From positions 1 through 9,880 of the forward strand of contig PIVQ01000223.1 in the NCBI GenBank assembly GCA_003354055.1: a stretch of 9,880 bases of DNA, read 5' to 3'. This stretch comes from Desulfobacteraceae bacterium (GTDB lineage Bacteria; Desulfobacterota; Desulfobacteria; Desulfobacterales; Desulfobacteraceae). This document shows, one piece after another, positions 1-7,195 of the stretch. The notes under the pieces were generated by a model, which was not told where the DNA came from, did not search any database, and saw only the letters and a program-made list of their open reading frames with translations. A program made the position numbers and the translations under genes. Positions within the stretch are counted from its first letter, which is position 1. Every line of letters begins with the position of its first letter.

Positions 1-654
1 CCCCTGGCGGTAATCGCATACGAGGCCATCGTTCAACGGATCATCAGCCTGGAATACCAGCCCAGCCAGCACCTGGAAGAAAGCCAGCTCATGGAAGACC
101 TCGGCATCGGGCGAACGCCGATCCGGGAAGCTCTAGTCCGCCTCCAGGGGGAAAAAATGGTGGAGTCCCATCCCAACAAGGGAGTGATTGTGCGCCCCAT
201 AACCCTGCAGAACACCAAGGCCATGTTCGAGTCCATGAGCATATTTGAATTCGGGGTGGCAGATATCGCCGCAACCAAAAACTGCTCCCTGGCTATTCAA
301 AAGATGAAGGAGAGAAACAAAATTATAGAGACAACCGTCCGCGAAGGTGACCTCCTGGGAATGGTGGAGGCCAACCATAAGTTTCACATGGACTTTGCCG
401 GGGCTTCACAGAATGAATTCCTCATCCGGGCCACCCATGATGTGAGAAACGAGGCCAAGCGCCTCTCCTACCTGTCGTTCAACATGGAGATCGATCCGAA
501 CCAGAGCCTTGACAGCCACTACGATGATGTTGTGGCAGAGCACGAAAAGATGATTTCCCTGCTTGAGGCAAAAGACATTACAGGCCTGAAGCAACTGCTT
601 CAGGAGCACATCGACACCTTCAGGAAACGGATTATCCACTTCATGGTGTCCTGA
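1..654 (+). CDS. GntR-family transcriptional regulator, FCD subfamily (5'-partial)
   Basis: The reading frame is open from base 1, so the start lies outside the window; 217 residues are visible. The first 75 or so form a winged helix-turn-helix: an AYEAI..RII.L opening helix, a GIGRTPIREALVRLQ recognition region, and a wing with HPNKGVIVRP. The rest is an all-helical FCD ligand-binding domain with the expected metal-site pattern: NHKFH, then EHEKMI and QEHI near the C-terminus. The first metal position is Asn rather than Asp, which is common in the family. FCD regulators usually have 220-240 residues, so only about 10-20 are missing. It ends 36 bases before pxpA on the same strand and is probably the local repressor or activator, sensing the carboxylate substrate of the pathway. 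That role is inferred from position; family membership is clear. An internal ATG at base 91 is not the real start, because the conserved HTH begins before it. Confidence 0.93.
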   Translation, partial: PLAVIAYEAIVQRIISLEYQPSQHLEESQLMEDLGIGRTPIREALVRLQGEKMVESHPNKGVIVRPITLQNTKAMFESMSIFEFGVADIAATKNCSLAIQKMKERNKIIETTVREGDLLGMVEANHKFHMDFAGASQNEFLIRATHDVRNEAKRLSYLSFNMEIDPNQSLDSHYDDVVAEHEKMISLLEAKDITGLKQLLQEHIDTFRKRIIHFMVS

Positions 655-690
655 TTCCTGAGCCCGCACAAAAGAACAAAAGGAGAACAA

Positions 691-1467
691 ATGAAAACCA
701 TCGACCTGAACTGCGATATGGGAGAGAGCTTCGGCAATTACACCATCGGCATGGACGACGAGGTCATGCCTTATATCACCTCGGCCAATATCGCCTGCGG
801 CTGGCATGCGGGAGATCCCCTGGTCATGGATGCCACCGTCCGGGCGGCCAAAATCCACGGCGTTGGAGCGGGCGCCCATCCCGGATACCCGGATCTTCTG
901 GGTTTCGGCCGCAGGAAGATGAATCTTTCCCCCGAAGAGATCAAGCAATACCTGATTTACCAAATCGGTGCCCTTCAGGCATTCTGCCGGGTCCACGGGG
1001 TAACGCTTCAGCACGTCAAACCTCACGGCGCCCTGTACCTGGATGCCGTGGAAACCCCGGAGACGGCCCGGGCCGTAGCCGAGGCCATCATGAGCCTGGA
1101 TCCAACCCTGCGGTTTGTTGCCCTGGCCGGAAAAAAGGGGGAGACCATGCGACGAATGGGGGAGGAACTGGGACTGAAGGTGGTGTTTGAAGCCTTCCCG
1201 GACCGGGCCTACACACAGGAAGGCACCCTGGTGCCGCGGAGCCGGCCCGGCGCAGTGATCAGCGATCCGAAAGAAGTGGCAGACCGCGCTCTGGATATGG
1301 CACGGGGTTTTGTCATTGCCAATGACGGCTCCCGCATCGACCTTGACGTCCAGACACTTTGCGTCCACGGGGACAACCAAAAGGCGGTCAACCTGGTGAA
1401 GGAAATCCGCACCCGACTTGAAGCGGACGGGCTCACCGTGGCCCCCATGGCCGGAACAACCGAGTAG
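691..1467 (+). CDS. pxpA: 5-oxoprolinase subunit A (LamB/YcsF family)
   Basis: This 258-residue protein is full length for the LamB/YcsF family, subunit A of the ATP-dependent 5-oxoprolinase PxpABC, which converts 5-oxo-L-proline to L-glutamate in the cytoplasm. Family signatures appear in order: IDLNCDMGES (residues 4-13), SANIACGWHAGDP (31-43), GAHPGYPDLLGFGRR (61-75), VKPHGALY (109-116), FPDRAYTQEGTLVPR (169-183) and LCVHGD (223-228). The acidic and histidine residues in these blocks are the likely catalytic and metal-binding set of this sugar-deacetylase-like barrel. The common SANIACGFHAGDP block has Trp instead of Phe here. An AGGAG ribosome-binding site at 681-685 lies 5 bases before the ATG, supporting this start. 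It sits between the regulator gene and pxpB but, unlike the next genes, is not coupled to its downstream neighbour: a 133-base AT-rich gap follows. Confidence 0.96.
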   Translation: MKTIDLNCDMGESFGNYTIGMDDEVMPYITSANIACGWHAGDPLVMDATVRAAKIHGVGAGAHPGYPDLLGFGRRKMNLSPEEIKQYLIYQIGALQAFCRVHGVTLQHVKPHGALYLDAVETPETARAVAEAIMSLDPTLRFVALAGKKGETMRRMGEELGLKVVFEAFPDRAYTQEGTLVPRSRPGAVISDPKEVADRALDMARGFVIANDGSRIDLDVQTLCVHGDNQKAVNLVKEIRTRLEADGLTVAPMAGTTE

Positions 1468-1499
1468 CTATTGAACCCGGCACAAAACTCAACAGAAGA

Positions 1500-1553
1500 C
1501 AAAAATATTTAAAATATACTTGACATCTAACTTACATATATGCCAAGTATATT
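1500..1553 (+). promoter_or_regulatory. Possible promoter upstream of pxpB
   Basis: A perfect TTGACA (1520-1525) follows an A/T-rich stretch (1500-1518) that resembles an UP element. The -10 is less clear: AAGTAT at 1545-1550 gives a long 19-base spacer and TATATT at 1548-1553 an even longer one. A second TTGACA at 1573-1578 is too close to the gene to be useful. The region stands out in base composition from the GC-rich genes on both sides. If real, it would let pxpBC and the TRAP genes be transcribed independently of pxpA. Confidence 0.35.
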
Positions 1554-1554
1554 T
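1512..1554. repeat. 11-bp perfect inverted repeat in the pxpA-pxpB gap (candidate operator)
   Basis: The left arm AAATATACTTG (1512-1522) is the exact reverse complement of the right arm CAAGTATATTT (1544-1554). Inside the arms, after one mismatch, three further bases pair (1524-1526 with 1540-1542). Arm centres are 32 bp apart, about three helical turns, so both would face the same side of the DNA. The left arm overlaps a TTGACA box, a position suited to a repressor site. The stem could also form in RNA, but it is AU-rich and has no U tract, so a terminator is unlikely. The natural candidate ligand is the GntR/FCD protein encoded upstream, though the arms do not closely match the short TNGT-N3-ACNA type of FCD operator known to me. 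Confidence 0.55.
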
Positions 1555-1600
1555 CATTCTTTACTGTAATTATTGACAAAAAAGGAGGTCAGACAGGCAG

Positions 1601-2314
1601 ATGACCCAGGCGACAAGTCCATTTTACGATACCCCGATATTCCGGCTGGCCGGGGACCGGGGACTCCTGATGGAATTCGGCAATGTCATAGATCCTAAGA
1701 TCAATGCCAGGATCCGAGGCATAGTAGTCCGGCTGTCCGAAGACCTGCCGTCAGGGGTGGAAGAGATTATCCCCACCTACTGCGCCGTGATCCTGGTCTA
1801 CGACCCCATGACCACAGATCCTGCAACCCTTATCCCAAATCTCACCGCCCTGAATACGGAACTTACCGCACAGCCCCTGCCCGCCCCCGACATTGTCGAA
1901 CTGCCGGTATGCTACCATCCGGACTTAGGTCCCGACCTGGCACATGTGGCCAAGGTACACGACCTCACACCCGAAGAAGTGGTGGAGATTCATACGACCC
2001 CCCTTTACCCCATTTACATGATCGGTTTTACCCCGGGATTCCCCTTTCTGGGAGGCCTTCCGGAACAACTCCATACCCCGAGGCTCAGTTCGCCCCGCAC
2101 CCATGTGCCGGCCGGCTCCGTGGGAATAGCCAACAACCAGACAGGGATCTATCCCATTGCCAGCCCCGGCGGCTGGCAGCTCATCGGGCAGTGCCCGGTC
2201 AAACTCTTTGATCCCCACAGGGAAGATCCCATCCTCCTTACGGCAGGAAGCCTGCTGAAGTTCAACGCCATATCCCTGGACGAATTTCGGAAACTACGGA
2301 GGGAAACCTCATGA
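1601..2314 (+). CDS. pxpB: 5-oxoprolinase subunit B (KipI/PxpB family)
   Basis: This 237-residue protein is a complete PxpB/KipI homologue. The N-terminal domain contains GDRGLLMEFGNVID (18-31). The C-terminal cyclophilin-like domain has the family hallmarks: LPVCYHPDLGPDL (101-113), YMIGFTPGFPFLGGLP (139-154), TPRLSSPRTHVPAGSVGIA (159-177), QTGIYPIASPGGWQLIG (180-196) and LFDP (202-205). With PxpC it forms the partner complex that PxpA needs for ATP-dependent cleavage of 5-oxoproline; in Bacillus the homologue was first described as the KinA inhibitor KipI. The ribosome-binding site is unusually strong (AAGGAGGT, 1582-1589) but lies 11 bases from the ATG, longer than usual; no other in-frame start lies between them. 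Its stop overlaps the pxpC start in ATGA, so the two subunits are translationally coupled. Confidence 0.95.
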   Translation: MTQATSPFYDTPIFRLAGDRGLLMEFGNVIDPKINARIRGIVVRLSEDLPSGVEEIIPTYCAVILVYDPMTTDPATLIPNLTALNTELTAQPLPAPDIVELPVCYHPDLGPDLAHVAKVHDLTPEEVVEIHTTPLYPIYMIGFTPGFPFLGGLPEQLHTPRLSSPRTHVPAGSVGIANNQTGIYPIASPGGWQLIGQCPVKLFDPHREDPILLTAGSLLKFNAISLDEFRKLRRETS

Positions 2315-3351
2315 ACGCACTTAAGATAATTTCTCCCGGCCCCTTTACCACGGTCCAGGACCGGGGACGGTTCGGGTTCCAGTCACTGGGCGTACCGCCC
2401 TGCGGCATGCTTGACGCTTGGGCTGGCGGTCTTGCCAACCTGCTGGTGGGCAATGAACCTGATGCGGCCGTGCTGGAGTTCACCTTCATGGGCGGGCAGA
2501 TGGAAGCCCTGGACGAATTCTGCATAACGGTGACGGGCGGCGAAATGGAACTGACCATCAACGGCATCACCTGCGATGTCTGGGCCACCCATATGGTGCG
2601 ACCAGGGGATATAATTCAACTCGGCCCTGTCCGGAGCGGCTGCAGAACTTACCTGGCCGTCACCGGCGGTATCCATGTCCCCGAAGTCATGGGCAGCAGG
2701 TCTACCTATACCGGTGCGGCCATCGGCGGGCTGGACGGCAGGATACTGGCCGCCGGAGATACACTTGAACGCGGGCAAGGGGAGATCCCTGAACATCCAA
2801 GGGCGCTACCTGAAGAGTGGATTCCCGAATACCTATCCGGCGGGTCCAACGGGTCCGAGATTGTACTCCGGGCCATACCCGGGCCCCAGGATGCCTATTT
2901 CGAGCCAGAGACCTTTTTCGACATTTCCTTTACCGCCACCGACAAGGCCAACCGCATGGGCTACCGCCTCAAGGGTCCTGCCGTGGTACGGAAACCGGGA
3001 AAGCCCAAAAGCATCATCTCCGAGCCCAGTCTGCCCGGCGGGGTTCAGATCCCGGAGGATGGCCAGCCCATTATCCTGCTGGCCGAACAGACCGTGGGCG
3101 GATATGCCAAAATCGCCACGGTGATCTCTTCGGATATTCCCAAGCTGGCCCAGGCCGTCCCGGGCGACCGGATCCGGTTTGAAGCCGTCACCCTGGGCCG
3201 GGCCCATGATATTTACCGGCGAAGGACAGCCCTCTTCAGGGAAATGGACAAGGCAGACCTTGGGATGAAAACATACGCGGCCATGGGGGAAGCATTTTTC
3301 AGCGACCCCGTATTCAGGCGGCGGATGGAAAGATACATGATTCAGATTTAA
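2311..3351 (+). CDS. pxpC: 5-oxoprolinase subunit C (KipA/PxpC, biotin-dependent carboxyltransferase-like family)
   Basis: This 346-residue protein belongs to the KipA/PxpC family, related to the allophanate hydrolase subunit 2 domain of urea carboxylases. Conserved blocks include SPGPFTTVQDRGRFGF (8-23), GVPPCGMLDAWAGGLANLL (27-45), the VTGG turns that follow, and EQTVGGYAKIATVISSD near residues 255-271. It works with PxpB as the second half of the 5-oxoprolinase accessory complex. The start codon overlaps the pxpB stop (ATGA at 2311-2314). A C-terminal tail of some 40 residues after the last conserved block (about 307-346, with KADLGMKTYAAMGEAFFSD) makes it slightly longer than the Bacillus protein; I cannot assign a role to the tail. 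A 96-base gap with a small hairpin separates it from dctP. Confidence 0.94.
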   Translation: MNALKIISPGPFTTVQDRGRFGFQSLGVPPCGMLDAWAGGLANLLVGNEPDAAVLEFTFMGGQMEALDEFCITVTGGEMELTINGITCDVWATHMVRPGDIIQLGPVRSGCRTYLAVTGGIHVPEVMGSRSTYTGAAIGGLDGRILAAGDTLERGQGEIPEHPRALPEEWIPEYLSGGSNGSEIVLRAIPGPQDAYFEPETFFDISFTATDKANRMGYRLKGPAVVRKPGKPKSIISEPSLPGGVQIPEDGQPIILLAEQTVGGYAKIATVISSDIPKLAQAVPGDRIRFEAVTLGRAHDIYRRRTALFREMDKADLGMKTYAAMGEAFFSDPVFRRRMERYMIQI

Positions 3352-3367
3352 AAAAAAAGGAGAAAGG

Positions 3368-3460
3368 ATGCCCGGCACAGGTGAAAGCGCCGGGAAAGGA
3401 ACCAAAACGCAAGCCATATTAACCCAAATTAAGAAGGAGTATTTCAAATGCGTGTACTGA
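3368..3460 (+). CDS. Possible 30-residue leader peptide between pxpC and dctP
   Basis: An ATG at 3368 is preceded at 5 bases by AAGGAG (3357-3362), inside an A-rich tract that starts right after the pxpC stop. The frame runs 30 codons to a TGA at 3458-3460, ending 13 bases inside dctP in another frame, so translation could be coupled to dctP initiation. The predicted peptide begins MPGTGESAGKGTK, is basic and hydrophilic, and resembles no family I know. A hairpin (3371-3376 with 3389-3394) lies within its first codons. The good ribosome-binding site and overlap are the only evidence; an unused SD or chance ORF is quite possible. Confidence 0.22.
   Translation: MPGTGESAGKGTKTQAILTQIKKEYFKCVY
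3371..3394 (+). other. Small GC-rich hairpin in the pxpC-dctP gap
   Basis: CCCGGC (3371-3376) pairs with GCCGGG (3389-3394) around a 12-base loop. No U tract follows, so it is not a rho-independent terminator. Its position between the enzyme genes and the transporter genes suggests an mRNA processing or stability element that would set different transcript levels for PxpBC and the solute-binding protein. The rest of the 3352-3447 gap holds only the A-rich tract and the dctP ribosome-binding site. Confidence 0.4.
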
Positions 3461-4431
3461 AAAACATCTTAACCGTCACCGTCATCATGATGATGGCAGC
3501 CGCCCCTGCATGGGCCGGAAAAGCCATGAAGCTGGATCTGAACGCCATTTACGGATCCACCAGTTTCCACACCGTAGGGGCCATGGATTTCGCGGCCCTT
3601 GCTAAAAAGTACTCTGACGGCAATGTGGTTATCACGGTTCACCCCGGCGGCAGCCTGGGATTCAAAGGCCCTGAACTCTTAAAGTCGGTCAAAGACGCCC
3701 AACTGCCCATGAGCGACATTCTAATGGGCGTGGTTTCAGGCTCCGAACATGTTTTTGGCTTAAGCTCCCTGCCCCGGCTGGCAGGTTCCTTCGAACAGGC
3801 GAGGACGCTCTACAACGACGCCAAACCCCTTTATGAAAAAGCCGCTTCCAAATGGAACCAGAAGTTTCTCTATGCAGCGCCCTGGCCTCCTTCCGGACTG
3901 GTCACTGAAAAAAGCGTTGCCTCTTCCTCCGACATCAAGGGCCTGAAGACCAGGACCTACGACAAGAACGGCGCCAATTTCTTAAGGGAACTTGGCGGCT
4001 CCCCCCTCTCCCTGCCCTGGGGCGAGGTGTACTCTTCGCTGAGAACCGGGATGATCGACTCCGTCCTGACCTCAGCCGAGTCCACCAAAAACGGCAAGTT
4101 CTGGGAAGTCCTCGAGCATTTCACCAGCATCAACTACGCCTTCCCCCTGAACATGGTTACCGTGAACATGGACTACTGGAAAGCCATGTCTAAGGCACAG
4201 CAGGACGCCATCCTTAAGGCGGCGGGCGAAACAGAAGCCAACCAGTGGGCACGCTCCGAAGCCAAAACCACGGAAGCCCTGAACATTATCAAGAAAAACG
4301 GGTTCACCATTGCCGATCCCGACGCTGCCCTGTCTGCTGAGATGGACAAAGCTGCAGCCCTCATTGTTGAGGAATTTGCGGCAAAGGCAGATGCGCCAAC
4401 CCGCGCCCTGCTTGAAAAGTACACCAAATGA
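3448..4431 (+). CDS. dctP: TRAP transporter solute-binding protein, DctP family
   Basis: This 327-residue periplasmic protein has a Sec signal peptide (hydrophobic core about 7-22, cleavage probably after AWA at 21-23). The mature part is a typical DctP fold. It shows HPGGSLGFKGPELLKSV (65-81), GLKTRTY (165-171) with Arg169 at the position of the conserved arginine that binds the substrate carboxylate, LPWGEVYSSLRTGMIDSV (189-206) and FPLNMVTVNMDYW (232-244). It captures an organic acid and delivers it to DctQM using an ion gradient. Ribosome-binding site AGGAG (3435-3439) lies 8 bases before the ATG. The stop overlaps dctQ (ATGA). Position after pxpABC makes 5-oxoproline the likeliest ligand; TRAP binding proteins from Bordetella pertussis are known to bind pyroglutamate, but the ligand here is inferred, and a related oxo- or amino-acid is possible. 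Confidence 0.94.
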   Translation: MRVLKNILTVTVIMMMAAAPAWAGKAMKLDLNAIYGSTSFHTVGAMDFAALAKKYSDGNVVITVHPGGSLGFKGPELLKSVKDAQLPMSDILMGVVSGSEHVFGLSSLPRLAGSFEQARTLYNDAKPLYEKAASKWNQKFLYAAPWPPSGLVTEKSVASSSDIKGLKTRTYDKNGANFLRELGGSPLSLPWGEVYSSLRTGMIDSVLTSAESTKNGKFWEVLEHFTSINYAFPLNMVTVNMDYWKAMSKAQQDAILKAAGETEANQWARSEAKTTEALNIIKKNGFTIADPDAALSAEMDKAAALIVEEFAAKADAPTRALLEKYTK

Positions 4432-4907
4432 AGACATTCATCCGCATGATAGACAGGCTCTCCCTCGGGGGGGCCTTTCTGTCCGCCATTTTGATGCTGC
4501 TCATCGTTGTGCTGATCGCGGTGGAAATCCTGTTAAGGTCAGTCTTTAACACCTCCACCCTGATCTCGGACGAGTACAACGCCTATTTTTTTGTGGGGGT
4601 GGTGTTGCTGGGCCTGGCCTTTACCCTGAGGGAAGAGGGCCACATCAGAATCACCCTGCTCACCTCGGTGCTGGGGAAACGCGGTCAGGCCGTCCTCGAC
4701 GTCCTGGCCACGGTCATGGCCGTTGCCGTGACTACCTTTGCCCTTTACTATGCCTCTGCCATGGTCTATGACTCCTGGCAGTTGGGCATGCTGGCCGACT
4801 CCATATCAGAAACCCCCATTTACCTTTCCCAGATGGCTATCCCCGTGGGCCTTGCCCTGTTTGATCTCCAGCTGGTGTCGAGGCTGTTAAAGAAGAGGTT
4901 CCTATGA
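4428..4907 (+). CDS. dctQ: TRAP transporter small permease, DctQ family
   Basis: A 159-residue inner-membrane protein with four predicted membrane helices (about 14-36, 48-67, 88-110, 130-150), the usual size and topology for DctQ. Family-typical residues are present: Glu33 and Arg37 in VEILLRSVF, Glu49 in SDEYNAYF, and Arg68/His72 in LREEGHIRI. It forms a complex with DctM and helps dock the binding protein. The gene is translationally coupled on both sides: its ATG overlaps the dctP stop and its TGA overlaps the dctM start, each by four bases. Confidence 0.93.
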   Translation: MKTFIRMIDRLSLGGAFLSAILMLLIVVLIAVEILLRSVFNTSTLISDEYNAYFFVGVVLLGLAFTLREEGHIRITLLTSVLGKRGQAVLDVLATVMAVAVTTFALYYASAMVYDSWQLGMLADSISETPIYLSQMAIPVGLALFDLQLVSRLLKKRFL

Positions 4908-6238
4908 TTTCAGATCCCTTAATTATGTCGGTGGTGCTGTTCGGCTTTATGTTCCTGTGCCTGTTCTTAGGCCTGTGGATCGGATTTTCCCTGCTGTGCA
5001 CCGGGATATTCGGCATGCTGGTATTTGACCTGAATCTGCCGCCGGTCATTTCGGTCTGGGACAAAATCGGCGGGCTTCTGGCCAACTCCATCTACAACTC
5101 CACCAACTCCTGGTCCCTGACCGCGCTGCCCCTGTTTATCCTCATGGGGGAGATCCTCTACCGGACCGCCATCTCCACCAAGCTGCTCAACGGCCTTTTG
5201 CCCTGGCTGTCCGGAATACCGGGAAGGCTTTTGCACATCAACGTCTTTGCCTGTTCCCTGTTCGCGGCCGTGTCCGGCTCCAGCGCAGCCACCACAGCCA
5301 CCGTCGGCAAAATCACCCTGGATGAACTGTCCAAACGGGGGTACAGCAAGTCCCTGGCCATCGGCTCGCTGGCCGGCGCCGGTACCCTGGGCTTTCTCAT
5401 CCCGCCCAGCCTGATCATGATCATTTACGGAATTCTGTCCGACACCTCCATCGGCAAACTGTTCATCTCCGGGGTAATCCCGGGCCTGCTCCTGGCCAGC
5501 TCCTACTCCCTGTACATCATGGCAGTCTCCCTGATCGACCCGTCTGTGGTGCCTGATAAAACCGAAACCTTTACCATGAAGGAGAAACTCCGGTCCCTGA
5601 AGGAACTCATGCCGATCCTGGGGCTGATCTTCGCCGTTCTCGGCGGGATCTACATGGGGCTGACCACCCCGACTGAAGCCGCCGCCATCGGCGTGATCGG
5701 CGCCCTCGTCCTGGCGATTGCCTTTAAAAACCTGACCTGGGAGAACTTCAGGGAGGCCCTGGTCAACGCGGTCAAAACCACCTGCATGATCTGCTTCATC
5801 ATCCTGTCCGCCTCGTTTCTGTCACAGATCGTAGGGTTTGTGGGCATTGCCAGAGCCCTCTCCGTATACATCGCCGGCCTGGGCCTATCCCCCTACCTGC
5901 TGATCTTCGTCATCGGCCTGATGTACATTCTGCTCGGCATGATGCTGGACGGCATCTCCATCGTGGTCATGACCCTGCCCATCGTGCTCCCCATTGTGGT
6001 GGCCGCTGGTTTTGATCCCCTCTGGTTCGGCATCTTCCTGGTTTTCATGGTGGAACTGTCCCAGATCACCCCGCCCGTCGGCTTCTCCATCTTCGTGATT
6101 CAGGGGATTTCCGATGAAAAGGTGAGCACCATCCTCAAAGCCACCCTCCCGTTCTTCATTATCATGGTATTGATGGTGATCTTTGTCACCCTGTTTCCGG
6201 AAGTGGTCTCCTACCTGCCGAATAAGATGGTGCAGTAG
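4904..6238 (+). CDS. dctM: TRAP transporter large permease, DctM family
   Basis: A 444-residue polytopic inner-membrane protein, the ion-coupled transport subunit of the TRAP system. Conserved DctM blocks include SLTALPLFILMGEIL (71-85), AVSGSSAATTATVGKI (122-137), GAGTLGFLIPPSLIMIIYGI (158-177), GLTTPTEAAAIGVIGAL (252-268), MLDGISIVVMTLPIVLPI (347-364) and ITPPVGFSIFVIQGIS (388-403). The GSS and TTPTEAAA segments lie in the two inverted repeats that bind sodium in characterised family members. The start overlaps the dctQ stop in ATGA, with GAGG a few bases upstream. The last 30 codons (6146-6238) recur in diverged form at 7089-7181, beyond the next gene, and the hairpin after the stop recurs with them. 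Confidence 0.95.
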   Translation: MISDPLIMSVVLFGFMFLCLFLGLWIGFSLLCTGIFGMLVFDLNLPPVISVWDKIGGLLANSIYNSTNSWSLTALPLFILMGEILYRTAISTKLLNGLLPWLSGIPGRLLHINVFACSLFAAVSGSSAATTATVGKITLDELSKRGYSKSLAIGSLAGAGTLGFLIPPSLIMIIYGILSDTSIGKLFISGVIPGLLLASSYSLYIMAVSLIDPSVVPDKTETFTMKEKLRSLKELMPILGLIFAVLGGIYMGLTTPTEAAAIGVIGALVLAIAFKNLTWENFREALVNAVKTTCMICFIILSASFLSQIVGFVGIARALSVYIAGLGLSPYLLIFVIGLMYILLGMMLDGISIVVMTLPIVLPIVVAAGFDPLWFGIFLVFMVELSQITPPVGFSIFVIQGISDEKVSTILKATLPFFIIMVLMVIFVTLFPEVVSYLPNKMVQ

Positions 6239-6250
6239 AACATTAACCCG

Positions 6251-6286
6251 TAAATCCCCCCGGGAAAAAACCTCCGGGGGGATTTA
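6251..6286 (+). terminator. Hairpin after dctM (probable terminator or 3'-end stabiliser)
   Basis: A perfect 13-bp stem, TAAATCCCCCCGG (6251-6263) with CCGGGGGGATTTA (6274-6286), closes a 10-base A-rich loop. It lies 12 bases after the dctM stop and ends the pxp-TRAP unit. The downstream bases are TAAAAAAAA, not a U tract, so it is not a textbook rho-independent terminator. It may work as a partial terminator or protect the 3' end while allowing some read-through into SBP1, which starts 51 bases later and has no clear promoter of its own. Confidence 0.6.
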
Positions 6287-6337
6287 TAAAAAAAAGTGCT
6301 GCAAACAAGAAATTACCCTAAACAAAGGAGAACGTTT

Positions 6338-7081
6338 ATGAAACGAATCACTATCGCATTGGTCATGGCAGTTTTGTTCACTATTCCGGCATGGGCTGAT
6401 AATTTTAAGTTCGTATCACTGGAATATCCGCCTTTGGAATTTAAAGGTTCAAACGGTGAGGCACAGGGAATTGCCGTCGACATTGTAACCCAAATCATGA
6501 CCAATCTCGGTCATACAATTGATATTAAAATCTACCCATGGGCCAGATCCTTGGATATGACTAAAGAAGGACGTGCAGATGCGATTTTTACGGCATTTAA
6601 GAACCCTGAAAGAGAAACCTTTCTGGATTATTCAAAAAATGTTCTGGTACCCCAGATTGTCTCTTTTTATGTCCTCAAAGACAGTGACATCACCTATGAT
6701 GGTGATTTGATGAAACTCAAAGACAAAAAAATCGGTGTTCTAAATACCATCAGCTATGGGAAAAAATTCGGCGCAGTAAGAGAACAACTGAAGACTGCTG
6801 TGGTTCAAAACCTTGAAAGCAATTTTAAAAAGCTGAAAGCTAAAAGAGTCGATTTGGTGATCAGTAATATATACATGGGAGATACCACAATTAAAGAAAT
6901 GGGACTGCAGGGCGAATTTAAAAAGCTGTCACCCGTAGTCCAGTCTGTGGACAGTTTTATTGCGTTTTCAAAGGCGAAAGGCCTGGCTTCACTCAGGGAC
7001 AAATTTGATATTGAGCTGGGAAAAATGATAGCCGACGGCACCTACGACAAAATCATGGCCAAATACGGTGTAAACAAATAA
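6338..7081 (+). CDS. Periplasmic solute-binding protein, family 3 (amino-acid type), SBP1
   Basis: A 247-residue secreted protein with a signal peptide (MKR start, hydrophobic core 4-17, cleavage after AWA at 18-20). The mature part follows the SBP_bac_3 pattern: VSLEYPPLEF (26-35), GIAVDIVTQIM (44-54), PWARSLDMTKEGRADAIF (67-84), NPERETFLDYS (89-99), and LKDKKIGVLNTISYGKKFG at the start of lobe 2. Such proteins bind polar amino acids or similar small ligands. The chosen ATG has AAAGGAG (6324-6330) at 7 bases; an in-frame ATG at 6296 extends the protein by 14 residues but lacks a ribosome-binding site and would put charged residues before the signal peptide. No permease or ATPase is adjacent, so it is an orphan: it may serve a distant transporter or present ligand to a sensor. 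Its base composition is clearly more AT-rich than dctM and pxpABC, and it is flanked by two copies of the dctM tail, suggesting separate origin. Confidence 0.88.
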   Translation: MKRITIALVMAVLFTIPAWADNFKFVSLEYPPLEFKGSNGEAQGIAVDIVTQIMTNLGHTIDIKIYPWARSLDMTKEGRADAIFTAFKNPERETFLDYSKNVLVPQIVSFYVLKDSDITYDGDLMKLKDKKIGVLNTISYGKKFGAVREQLKTAVVQNLESNFKKLKAKRVDLVISNIYMGDTTIKEMGLQGEFKKLSPVVQSVDSFIAFSKAKGLASLRDKFDIELGKMIADGTYDKIMAKYGVNK

Positions 7082-7088
7082 TTTTTCT

Positions 7089-7181
7089 ATGCCATTCTCC
7101 ATTATCATGGTGCTGATGGTGATCTTTGTAACCCTGTTTCCGGAAGTGGTGTCCTACCTGCCGGATAAGATGGTGCAGTAG
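7089..7181 (+). pseudogene. Second, diverged copy of the dctM 3' end (30 codons plus stop)
   Basis: Read in frame from 7089 the sequence gives MPFSIIMVLMVIFVTLFPEV and so on to a TAG at 7179-7181. It matches DctM residues 415-444 except at three positions (Leu to Met at the first codon, Phe to Ser at the fourth, Asn to Asp near the end). By hand count there are seven base differences over the last 30 codons including the stop, five of them synonymous, so this is not a fresh copy of the neighbouring gene: it looks like the tail of a homologous dctM that evolved under selection. There is no ribosome-binding site and no gene body upstream; the SBP1 stop is only 7 bases before. It is a fossil marking a recombination junction. 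Confidence 0.85.
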
Positions 7182-7195
7182 GACACGGGACCCGT

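Noticed and set aside
406..1380. Long open frame (324 codons) on the - strand opposite the regulator and pxpA
   Set aside because: It mirrors two clear genes on the + strand, has no recognisable domain, and its His/Gly/Asp-rich composition is typical of antisense frames in GC-rich DNA.
1468..1600. Riboswitch in the pxpA-pxpB gap
   Set aside because: Only one AU-rich stem can be drawn and no known aptamer consensus is visible; an operator or promoter explains it more simply.
1476..3379. CCCGGCACA occurring after pxpA (1476-1484) and after pxpC (3371-3379), with a looser match near 662
   Set aside because: Nine bases without extended flanking similarity; can arise by chance and shows no dyad or spacing rule.
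2833..3447. Open frame of 204 codons on the - strand opposite pxpC
   Set aside because: Shadow of pxpC; no family motifs and low-complexity composition.
6296..6337. Upstream ATG extending SBP1 by 14 residues
   Set aside because: No ribosome-binding site, and it would place charged residues before a normal MKR-type signal peptide; the ATG at 6338 has AAAGGAG at proper spacing.
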